Both the position numbers and the translations under genes were made by a program. From the IMG/VR virus record IMGVR_UViG_3300028920_000043, positions 1 through 64,000 of that record: a stretch of 64,000 nt of DNA. One strand, 5' to 3'. The DNA is from a virus. Shown in pieces: positions 31,597-39,017 of the stretch (positions are counted from its first letter, which is position 1; each line of letters opens with the position of its first letter). The notes under the pieces are model-generated. The model saw only the letters and a program-made list of their open reading frames with translations. It did not search any database and was not told the DNA's origin.

Positions 31597-32493
31597 CTAA
31601 ACAAAACTTCTATAGGTTGTCGGTTCCCATTTCCATAAGCGCTCAAATTCCAAAAAGAATATTGTATTGAACTCGCATCTCATATAATAATTGACACGAA
31701 GTTCCTCAAACGGATAGCGCTCAGGATCATCAAAATATTGTTGACCCCAATCCTGTAAACGCTTCTTTATTACTTTCTGAACTTTCAATGGAAGTTTCTT
31801 TATGTATGTCTTCTCATGCTCTCTCCTTTCCGATACTATCAACCGTGTAGGTATGTTCCTAAACCAAGGACTGTAACATTCAGGAAATGTTTTCTTATCC
31901 ATGATAATAGTTCCCATCGCTGACGCTATTGTCCACGTTGTAGAATCAACTGAGAACCATGGATACTTTTTCATCAGCTCTTGAGACGTCATTCCAAATC
32001 CATGAATCCGAATGCCTTTTTCTTGAGTGATCCTAAATGCCTTGTCTAATCTTCCTATGGTTATTCGTTCCGGAACTTCGTTCTTTGCAAGACCACCAAA
32101 TCCAATATAATCATATCCGGCATCCACATACTTTTGTAAAATATCTAAATCCTCAAACGGAGGATGCCAAACGGGTAAAGGCATCAATCCTTTCTTCTCC
32201 ATGTACCGTTGATTCTTCCACGTCCCTTCTGGAGATCCGATAACATCGAGATTAACATATGTACCAATCTTATTCTTATACTCTTTTATGAACTCAATAT
32301 ACTCATCGAGATTCACTTCTTTACCACGAGTATAAGCAGAGAACGCTCCTGAGTCCAAGAAGATTTTCTTTCTCTTCTTCTTGAAGTATTTAAGAAGCTT
32401 TTTCTTCTCCAGGAAATTCTCAAGACCATTTGCATCCAAAAATCCAAGATCCTGAGACTCCCTGTGCATGGTTGCGGCAAGATAAATAATCAC
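31597..32493 (-). CDS. dpdA: DpdA-like 7-deazaguanine DNA transglycosylase
   Basis: 298 residues, GTG start. The TIM-barrel features of the phage DpdA/TGT-related family are visible: FLDSGAFSAYTRGKEVN, YVNLDVIGSPEG, a PVWHPPFEDLD segment, YIGFGGLAKNEV, RIHGFGM and FSVDSTTW. The enzyme exchanges guanine in DNA for a preformed 7-deazaguanine such as preQ0. The preceding QueC gene is six nt upstream and QueE, QueD and FolE are in the same cluster. The released base is guanine, which gives a rationale for the phosphoribosyltransferase domain on FolE. Confidence 0.85.
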   Translation of the reverse strand: MIIYLAATMHRESQDLGFLDANGLENFLEKKKLLKYFKKKRKKIFLDSGAFSAYTRGKEVNLDEYIEFIKEYKNKIGTYVNLDVIGSPEGTWKNQRYMEKKGLMPLPVWHPPFEDLDILQKYVDAGYDYIGFGGLAKNEVPERITIGRLDKAFRITQEKGIRIHGFGMTSQELMKKYPWFSVDSTTWTIASAMGTIIMDKKTFPECYSPWFRNIPTRLIVSERREHEKTYIKKLPLKVQKVIKKRLQDWGQQYFDDPERYPFEELRVNYYMRCEFNTIFFLEFERLWKWEPTTYRSFV

Positions 32494-32498
32494 AATTA

Positions 32499-33122
32499 CT
32501 ATTCTCCCTTCTTCTTGCTCTCCCGGTACTCATTCATTACCTGGCAATTGTTGCACTCGCCGCAGGGCTTTCCTTTGACAGGGAAGAAGCAATTGAAAAT
32601 ATCATCCAGCGTGATTCCGTTCAACTCAAGCTCTTCGAATACCTCATTCTTCTTCATCTTGTCATGCCGGTTCTCCGCGAGCGGCACTCTGACTTTGACA
32701 TTGTGAATATTCAGGTAGTCCACAAGCCCTTGCATCATCTGATAGAATATCAGAGTGCTGTCGGTGTAACTGTATGGGTCTTCCTCAACGTATCCGATTC
32801 CTTTTGATCCGGAACACACTTCACCAGCATCGATGCTCGCCGCGTAGTTCAGTGCCAATGTGGTTATCAGCACGTTCCGAAAAGGAATGAATACCTTTCC
32901 CCTATCGAATTTCAAACCATCGACCTTGACCACGTGAGGAGGTGCCAACATCAAGAGATTTGAGATATGCTCGCAAGCATGAATCTCCTCAGCGATATAC
33001 GGCTGACCATAATTGACAAAGCAAGGGTATACTACCTTGCCCTCCTTCTTCAGCCGCAATGCCACCAACGCACTGTCTGCGCCTCCTGACAACTCCACTA
33101 CCGACTTGAACTTCTTTTCCAT
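32499..33122 (-). CDS. queC: 7-cyano-7-deazaguanine (preQ0) synthase QueC
   Basis: 207 residues. PP-loop ATPase motif SGGADS at 12-17, GSKGIGYVEEDPYSYTD in the centre, and a C-terminal four-Cys zinc site FFPVKGKPCGECNNC. It converts 7-carboxy-7-deazaguanine to preQ0 with ATP and ammonia. Length is close to bacterial QueC. It overlaps the aminotransferase gene by 25 nt, so the two are translationally coupled. Confidence 0.9.
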   Translation of the reverse strand: MEKKFKSVVELSGGADSALVALRLKKEGKVVYPCFVNYGQPYIAEEIHACEHISNLLMLAPPHVVKVDGLKFDRGKVFIPFRNVLITTLALNYAASIDAGEVCSGSKGIGYVEEDPYSYTDSTLIFYQMMQGLVDYLNIHNVKVRVPLAENRHDKMKKNEVFEELELNGITLDDIFNCFFPVKGKPCGECNNCQVMNEYRESKKKGE

Positions 33123-34018
33123 GCCAGCATCTCCTTTGCTAAGGTTTCATAAACTTTCGGATCCGTATAATTATACGTACTGATCTGAAACTTGTCTCCT
33201 AAATAAACATTATAATAGACTGAGTAGTTTCTTGTTTTCAAATACTCAACCAGTTTCTTATCATAATCAAAAGTCAAGATTGGGGCCGGACAATCTCCAT
33301 ACCGTCCCGGCATGAATTGAAAGAAAGAACTATTGGTATCAATGATACTTCTTACTTTTTCAATATCAAAGTGAAGAAGTGATTGCTGCAATGAAAAGAT
33401 CTGAGGGATAAGTGACGTGTTTGGCGTTTGATATTTCTTCGAGTACTCGTAGATGTTACAAAGATCCAATATAGTTCCTTTGTGTCGTACCAATAGGGTT
33501 CCGGCAATGAGATCCTTCTTTATGAAAATAATTCCCATCGTGGGCAAGCCACCCAATATCTTTCCCGAAGATCCAATGATAACATCCGCATTCCAATTTA
33601 TTTCGTAATAGCCTATTCCACTCGCGTAGTCCAAAAGATTCATACCAGATACCAACTCAGGCTCTTTGAACTCGCTCTTAGATGTTTCAAACGGACAGCA
33701 GATAAAACAGTCTCCGAACTCCCAACCGTTATAATCACAATATAAGTCCATAGTCTTATGAAATCTTTTATTGAATTCTCCCCGTTCTTCTTCACTGCGA
33801 AAAGAATTCAACGAAGGACCTATAGACGCGCATACCGTTTCTATTGCTACCGTGGTGCTTCCATTGGCAAACAATATCACAAACTCATCCGGTACCCGTA
33901 ACCGATCCCGTAATAACTCAACCGTGCGCTTGTATAAATCACAGAACTCAGCAGAGCGGTGATGGTAATTGAAAATCTCACCACCATAGAAAGGCCTGTT
34001 CACACCAAGATAAATCAT
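33098..34018 (-). CDS. Class V PLP-dependent aminotransferase in the preQ0 cluster
   Basis: 306 residues, related to the SerC/alanine-glyoxylate/PhnW branch. Seen: HRSAEF near residue 20, GSTTVAIE at 53-60, LLDYASGIG with Asp130 in the place that binds the pyridine nitrogen, and NADVIIGSSGKILGG with the expected Schiff-base Lys153. Shorter than most aminotransferases (about 350-400). It lies between FolE and QueC with 1-25 nt spacing and is co-transcribed. Possible roles: amino or sulfur donor for a modified 7-deazaguanine, or an unrelated amino acid reaction. Not a standard member of the QueDEC pathway. Confidence 0.8.
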   Translation of the reverse strand: MIYLGVNRPFYGGEIFNYHHRSAEFCDLYKRTVELLRDRLRVPDEFVILFANGSTTVAIETVCASIGPSLNSFRSEEERGEFNKRFHKTMDLYCDYNGWEFGDCFICCPFETSKSEFKEPELVSGMNLLDYASGIGYYEINWNADVIIGSSGKILGGLPTMGIIFIKKDLIAGTLLVRHKGTILDLCNIYEYSKKYQTPNTSLIPQIFSLQQSLLHFDIEKVRSIIDTNSSFFQFMPGRYGDCPAPILTFDYDKKLVEYLKTRNYSVYYNVYLGDKFQISTYNYTDPKVYETLAKEMLAWKRSSSR

Positions 34019-34019
34019 C

Positions 34020-34910
34020 TCACTCTCCCACTAATTTCAAAAACTCGTTCCTCACTTGTGGATCGTCCCGAAAGACTCCTGTCATCGAACTGGTTACCAT
34101 CCAGCTATGTTGTTTCTCTACTCCGCGCGCCACCATGCATAAGTGCTGAGCCTTCACAACCACGCCCACTCCCTTTGGTTTCAAAACATCGTTGAGCGCA
34201 TTGGAGATCTGTGTTGTCAATCGTTCTTGTATCTGAAGACGTCTGGAAAAACATTCGACCAATCTCGCCAACTTACTGATCCCCACTACCTTTCCATCCG
34301 GTAGATATCCTATATGAATACTTCCATAGAACGGTAGCATATGATGCTCGCAATTTGAATAAAACTCAATTCCTTTTAATGCTACAATCTCATCATAGTC
34401 ACCACTTTCAGAAAAAACAGTACTGAGAATGTCCTTGGGTCTAATAAAGTACCCCCCATACAATCTATTCCATGATTTCACTACGCGCTTTGGCGTGTCC
34501 TTCAATCCTTCGCGTTCTGGATCTTCACCTATCGCTTGTAGAATTCTTATCACTGCATCCTCTGCTGGTGCTTCGTTCTGTGCGCGCTCCCAGGGAAAGA
34601 CCAACCATTCAGTCTTTCTCGATTCAAACAACGGAAAGAAGTGCGGGAATTGTCTGAAGCGCTTTCGTGTTTCTCCTGTGTCCTTTATGTCATCAATAAT
34701 CGCTACTACATTTGTAGCCTCACCTCCCATATCCACCAGATCATCCAGCAGTGTCCGATGGATCATCTTAGCGATGATTGCCGCTGGTGTTATTCCCCCA
34801 CGCGGCACGCCATAAATATATTTGATCTGATTTCCCATCGCTCGTATCTGTTCGGCTATTCTATCACACTCTTGGAATATTTCTGTCCAGTCAACGTTAT
34901 ACCTGTCCAT
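34020..34910 (-). CDS. Phosphoribosyltransferase - GTP cyclohydrolase I fusion
   Basis: 296 residues. Residues 1-100 are a small PRTase: IYGVPRGGITPAAI, VVAIIDDIKDTGETRKRF (PRPP motif with DD and TG) and EWLVFPWERA, resembling the Gpt/6-oxopurine branch. From about 110 to the end is FolE: TPKRVVKSW, FYSNCEHHMLPF (zinc), VGISKLARLVECFSRRLQ and KAQHLCMVARG (Cys/His zinc ligands). It makes dihydroneopterin triphosphate, the first intermediate of preQ0. The PRTase could recycle guanine, or simply use another purine. Confidence 0.85.
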   Translation of the reverse strand: MDRYNVDWTEIFQECDRIAEQIRAMGNQIKYIYGVPRGGITPAAIIAKMIHRTLLDDLVDMGGEATNVVAIIDDIKDTGETRKRFRQFPHFFPLFESRKTEWLVFPWERAQNEAPAEDAVIRILQAIGEDPEREGLKDTPKRVVKSWNRLYGGYFIRPKDILSTVFSESGDYDEIVALKGIEFYSNCEHHMLPFYGSIHIGYLPDGKVVGISKLARLVECFSRRLQIQERLTTQISNALNDVLKPKGVGVVVKAQHLCMVARGVEKQHSWMVTSSMTGVFRDDPQVRNEFLKLVGE

Positions 34911-35512
34911 TACTGCACTCCTATCATCTTTTGGGTTTGCAGACTCAACCTCCAGTCCGGGTATTCTTTACACAGCTCCACAACCTCCTCAATGTTTTTC
35001 TCTGAGCATGGTTGAAGATAGTGATATACGAACCGACCAAACTTCTTTGGAGTTGCCAAGTCCTTTCGATTCGGAAAGTCCTCGGTGACAACAATCTTAA
35101 TCTCGTCACCATAATCTTGCGCGTACTCTCCGCACTTTGGAGACACCGTGACCCAGGACAACCAATGGCCTATTCCAATGTCATATAGTCGGATTGTTCC
35201 ATTCGTTTCAATCGCTGTCTTCATTCCGTGTTCCAATCGCAATGGTTTGAGAATGTCCGCGTCCAATTGCAATGCAGGCTCACCACCTGTAAAGATAACG
35301 AAGTTACACGGGAAACTACAAATGCGCTCTATGAGCTGTTTGGCATCTGGAGATTCGTTTACCGTGTGGACTGTATCGCAAAAGTCACAGTTCAAATTGC
35401 ATCCGGCGAATCTCACAAAGACTGCGGGGCGTCCTGTATTCGCGCCTTCACCTTGCAACGAATAAAAGATCTCGGTTATATTATAACTCGTCATTGATCC
35501 AGGTACACTCAT
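34910..35512 (-). CDS. queE: 7-carboxy-7-deazaguanine synthase QueE
   Basis: About 200 residues. Radical SAM motif CNLNCDFCDT (CxxxCxxC) after FYSLQGEG, then FTGGEPALQ and a KIVVTEDFP-type segment; this is the QueE core. Three ATGs are close together (35521, 35512, 35494). The middle one has AAGGAG at a suitable distance; the last would start MTSYNITEIF. It forms the 7-deazapurine ring from 6-carboxytetrahydropterin. Overlaps the QueD gene. Confidence 0.88.
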   Translation of the reverse strand: MSVPGSMTSYNITEIFYSLQGEGANTGRPAVFVRFAGCNLNCDFCDTVHTVNESPDAKQLIERICSFPCNFVIFTGGEPALQLDADILKPLRLEHGMKTAIETNGTIRLYDIGIGHWLSWVTVSPKCGEYAQDYGDEIKIVVTEDFPNRKDLATPKKFGRFVYHYLQPCSEKNIEEVVELCKEYPDWRLSLQTQKMIGVQ

Positions 35513-35825
35513 TGCCTTCATTCTCCTTTATAAGAACAATAGCGGCCCCCAGTTTTTTGCCAATCGTCACTGCCAGGTTTTCCATTGTCGGATTCTTATC
35601 CTTGAACTCTTCGAGATCATTGAGGTTGACGTGATCGAACCGCTTCAGGTATTCCTTAGCCTCTCTGCAATCAATCACGAAACCATGCTCATCCAGTTCA
35701 TCATCCTGGCATTGGAACGTAACTTCCAGATGATAATTGTGCCCGTGCTGATTCGCGCAAGGTCCAGAATAGTCACGCAAGAAATGCCCGGCACTTATTT
35801 CCTTAGTTACTGTTAAGTTAAACAT
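35481..35825 (-). CDS. queD: 6-carboxytetrahydropterin synthase QueD
   Basis: 114 residues. EISAGHFLRDY, CANQHGHNYHLEV (zinc His and catalytic Cys), FVIDCREAKEYLKRFDHVNLND and NPTMENLA form the QueD/PTPS signature. GGAGGATAAG precedes the ATG. It converts dihydroneopterin triphosphate into CPH4 for QueE. First gene of the Que cluster, just downstream of the FEN-like nuclease gene. Confidence 0.92.
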   Translation of the reverse strand: MFNLTVTKEISAGHFLRDYSGPCANQHGHNYHLEVTFQCQDDELDEHGFVIDCREAKEYLKRFDHVNLNDLEEFKDKNPTMENLAVTIGKKLGAAIVLIKENEGNECTWINDEL

Positions 35826-35827
35826 AC

Positions 35828-36748
35828 TTATCCTCCAAATAGATCATAAAGAGTTCTAACATCCTTCTGCTTCACCAATCCTTTTTCCAAACTATTAAAC
35901 TCATACGTTCGGTATTCTTTTAATACTTGCTTATATGTCAAGTCAAGTATGCCATCAATGTTCAATACTATCTTCCGTATTGTGGAATGCTCAAACTTCT
36001 TATCCAACTTCATGAGTTTTATATTTCGGCGTACTTTTTTCAGTTCCTTTTGTATTATTATATAAAACTTTTCCAGAGGTTCTCCAGAAAAATCATTTTC
36101 TTTTAAGAAAGTTATTAGATTCTTTTCTCCGATCAACCGTTCCGATATCTTACGAGCGCGCACCGGCCCCAATCCTTTGATGCCGTCTATGTTGTCTGAC
36201 GTGTCCCCAATCAATGCTCGTTCCAATATCCATAAGTTTTTAGTTATGCCATTCTGTTTGAAAAACTCATCCCCAATAACTGTTTCCCCATCCTTACTTA
36301 TCTTGACCTTCTTGGACAGCAACTGAATGAAATCCTTGTCACTGCCCCGTATGATTGCCTCATGCCCGTTCCGTTCCAACTCTCCGCACACTGCGGCGAT
36401 AATATCATCCCCCTCATTGCGCTTCAAAGAAAAACTATGGATATTGAGCGCTTTCAAAAGCTTTCGAGCATTATGGATACTTTCAAAATAGCGCTTCCAA
36501 TCAATCTCGTCTTTCTTTTCTCTACGCTGCGCTTTGTACTCTGGATAGATCTCACGTCTCTTCTCTGATCCGTCCCGACTGTCCCAACACACCACTACGC
36601 TATCACACTGGAGCTTCTCATAACAAGCTCGCATATCCTGAAACAAACCATAAGCAACTGTTGTATCTCTGCCATCATACGTGCAAAGACTACGAGTAAC
36701 AAATGATTTGAATGCTATCCAGTTTCCATCGTATACTAAAACTCTCAT
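35828..36748 (-). CDS. 5'-3' exonuclease / flap endonuclease (FEN-like)
   Basis: 306 residues. VLVYDGNWIAFKSF, VVVCWDSRDGSEKRREIYPEYK, NEGDDIIAAVCGEL, IIRGSDKDFIQLLS and GDTSDNIDGIKGLGPVRARKI are the acid sites and helix-hairpin-helix of the T5/T4-type 5' nuclease. It removes RNA primers and 5' flaps. The UDG-PolA polymerase here has only a 3'-5' exonuclease, so this is the missing 5' nuclease. Copy 6 of the palindrome lies 41 nt upstream. Confidence 0.9.
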   Translation of the reverse strand: MRVLVYDGNWIAFKSFVTRSLCTYDGRDTTVAYGLFQDMRACYEKLQCDSVVVCWDSRDGSEKRREIYPEYKAQRREKKDEIDWKRYFESIHNARKLLKALNIHSFSLKRNEGDDIIAAVCGELERNGHEAIIRGSDKDFIQLLSKKVKISKDGETVIGDEFFKQNGITKNLWILERALIGDTSDNIDGIKGLGPVRARKISERLIGEKNLITFLKENDFSGEPLEKFYIIIQKELKKVRRNIKLMKLDKKFEHSTIRKIVLNIDGILDLTYKQVLKEYRTYEFNSLEKGLVKQKDVRTLYDLFGG

Positions 36749-36788
36749 TTTTCAAAATCCCCTAGTTCATTCTGAAACTTTCAAATTG

Positions 36789-36827
36789 GACTAGTTCATT
36801 AGCTTTCATGCGTGAAAGCTTTTGAAC
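36789..36827. repeat. Dispersed parS-like palindrome, copy 6
   Basis: GACTAGTTCATT, perfect core AGCTTTCATGCGTGAAAGCT, TTTGAACC. A further half-site-like CCTAGTTCATTCTGAAACTT lies at 36761-36780. The stop codon of the neighbouring 82-residue gene falls inside the palindrome. Confidence 0.85.
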
Positions 36828-37054
36828 CTCCCCAGCATGCCTGTTAAGAACGTTTTCTTTTCCTGTGTCTCTTCACCAGCAACTTCAATCTCAACGATGA
36901 CTTCACCATTGATCATGGCTACCAATACTTCGTTTCCGTTCTTGTGCATAGTGACAACATTCATCTTTATTTCGTGGATACCCTTTTTGAGTATTGCACG
37001 TTCCACTGCTTGCTCAATCTTATCTTTGATATTATCCAGCTCTGCTTTTTTCAT
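36806..37054 (-). CDS. Small hypothetical protein
   Basis: 82 residues. Helical N-terminus (LDNIKDKIEQAVERAILKKG) followed by a strand-rich part (EVLVAMINGEVIVEIEVAGEE). The last residues and the TGA stop are coded by the palindrome. It overlaps the SNF2 helicase 3' end by 23 nt. GGGGAGAA Shine-Dalgarno. No family recognised. Confidence 0.6.
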   Translation of the reverse strand: MKKAELDNIKDKIEQAVERAILKKGIHEIKMNVVTMHKNGNEVLVAMINGEVIVEIEVAGEETQEKKTFLTGMLGRFKSFHA

Positions 37055-38780
37055 GCTTTCTCCCCGTTGAGAAAATCAAACTCCTCAACTTCATCGGACT
37101 CCACTTATGAATATCGATTCTGGTCAGCTTAAAACTATCTGAGAATAACTTATTGAATAACTGCGCTTTCTTATGAAAGATCTCAAACACTCGTTCTTCC
37201 ACAGAGTCCTTTGCAAAAAAGTTAATGACCGTAATCACTTTTGCTTTTGAATTGAATCTTCTGGCTCTTCCGATACGCTGACGCATCCGCGCCGGATTGT
37301 ATGGTATGTCAAGATTGATAACAACGTTTGCTTCCGGAAAGTTCAATCCGCGCTCTCCAGCACCTGTCATTATAAGTATGGCCGTATGGCTTTTACTAGA
37401 TCGAAATCCCTGGTACTGTAAGGACCTATCAAAATCTTTCATGCCTCCATAAACATAAAAAGGCTTATATGCCTTCAACTCTTTAATCGCTTCCTTTACA
37501 AACATCTTGCTTTCCGAAAAGATAATTATTTTCTTTCCACGCAATTCATTCTCTAAAAGTATTTTCAGTTCTTCTATCTTTGCGGACTTCTCGTTCTTGT
37601 ATTCTGGAAAGATATTCAACGAAGAACAAACCTTTCGGAGATGAATTATCGTTGCCAGCAAGTTATCAGAATTGTACTCCTCCAAAACCCCATCTTTTAT
37701 TTCTTCATATACTTTCCTTTGTTGCTTAGTTAAGTCAATTGGATAATTGCTTATGACGATTCTCGGTAGTTGTTTGTCAATCTCGTCTGTGGTTCGTTGT
37801 AGGTAGTATGGATCTATTCGCGCTTTAACCTCCTCCAGACGTTTATAATCCACCACCTTCTTATACATGTAACCTGTCTTGTGGTTCTTCTTTTCTTCAA
37901 TCACCAAATGCCTGCGCTTGAAAAAATTATGACTCCAAAATAAATTACTATCCAGCAAGCGCATAATTCCATATAGATCTTCCAGTCCATTCTCGACTGG
38001 CGTTGCCGTCAAGCATATCTTGTATCTTGCATTCTTGAACTGCTTGTAGATTTGCTTGTGTGTTGCGGTACCGGTGTTTCGTATTCTTGATGCTTCATCA
38101 CAAATCACCATCCGCTTTCTATATCGCTTCAGTATTTGCATCCAGTAATGCTTATCACGGATCAGTAATTCATAATTAACCATCACCACCGGAACTTTAC
38201 GAGATTTCAAATTCCAAAGCTTTGAGTACTTCGCTTTTCGATCTGCCGGCTCTCCCATCATTCTCAATATGCCAATCTTCTTTTTGAATTTCTTTGTCAA
38301 GCATTCTTTTATTTCTTGCGCCCATTGAAACTTCAATGGACTGGGACAAAGAACAATAACGATATCTACATTCCGTTCTTCAACAGCACGAATCATCACT
38401 CCTATACTTTGCAATGTCTTTCCCAAACCAACATCATCTGCCAACAAACCACTTTCACTCTTATATAAAAAATCGATTCCTTGCTCTTGAAAGAGATATG
38501 GTTTTTTATTCTTGGTAAAAAACTGAGAGTAGTCAAAAGCAGGCTTCTGTTTCTTTGCCGCTTGCAACTTCTTCTTTCTTTCAAGCAATTTCCAATAAGG
38601 GCTGTCATCCTTGAGTCTAAAATCATACCCATACCGCTTCTTGAGGTATGCAAGATAAGACCAATGGATGAACGATCCGGAAGCGAGATCAATAAATATC
38701 CCCATCCGAGAACGTTCGGTTCTGGAGATTCCTTTTACATGAAAGAATCCGCATTGATAATAACTGACTTTGATTTTCAT
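37032..38780 (-). CDS. SNF2-family DNA helicase/translocase
   Basis: 582 residues. N-terminal 90-residue region is unusual, then YLFQEQGIDFLY, DDVGLGKTLQS (Walker A), VPVVMVNYELL, VICDEASRIRN (DEAS), LTATPVEN, and the second RecA domain with KIIIFSESKMFV, LIMTGAGERGLNF and RMRQRIGRARRF. These are the canonical SF2/SNF2 motifs. Phage relatives are common in replication modules. It moves along duplex DNA and may remodel replication forks. First gene of the replication block after the AT-rich gap. Confidence 0.88.
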   Translation of the reverse strand: MKIKVSYYQCGFFHVKGISRTERSRMGIFIDLASGSFIHWSYLAYLKKRYGYDFRLKDDSPYWKLLERKKKLQAAKKQKPAFDYSQFFTKNKKPYLFQEQGIDFLYKSESGLLADDVGLGKTLQSIGVMIRAVEERNVDIVIVLCPSPLKFQWAQEIKECLTKKFKKKIGILRMMGEPADRKAKYSKLWNLKSRKVPVVMVNYELLIRDKHYWMQILKRYRKRMVICDEASRIRNTGTATHKQIYKQFKNARYKICLTATPVENGLEDLYGIMRLLDSNLFWSHNFFKRRHLVIEEKKNHKTGYMYKKVVDYKRLEEVKARIDPYYLQRTTDEIDKQLPRIVISNYPIDLTKQQRKVYEEIKDGVLEEYNSDNLLATIIHLRKVCSSLNIFPEYKNEKSAKIEELKILLENELRGKKIIIFSESKMFVKEAIKELKAYKPFYVYGGMKDFDRSLQYQGFRSSKSHTAILIMTGAGERGLNFPEANVVINLDIPYNPARMRQRIGRARRFNSKAKVITVINFFAKDSVEERVFEIFHKKAQLFNKLFSDSFKLTRIDIHKWSPMKLRSLIFSTGRKHEKSRAG

Positions 38781-39017
38781 TTCAATTCCATGCAGAAAGT
38801 AATCTTACAATTTTATTATATTCCTGCTGAAATCGAAAGCAATAGAAAAATAAAAAAAACTAGGAAGGAGGGGATGCGTTCTTTTGGGCTTGCGTTGTTG
38901 TATTTATATTTATATTTTATATGTATTCATTTTTTATTTCTATATTCCATATACCATACACTATTGTATATTATATTATATATTATATTATATATAGAGC
39001 GTCCAAGAAAAAACTCG
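38781..39017. promoter_or_regulatory. AT-rich gap between virion and replication modules
   Basis: No gene. About 38925-39000 is strongly AT-rich with repeated TATATTATAT units, which can form AT palindromes, and a CTAGGAAGGAGGGGAT stretch lies near 38862. It separates the tail genes from the SNF2 gene, so a promoter or a melted origin could lie here. No convincing -35/-10 pair or GC hairpin was seen. Confidence 0.45.
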
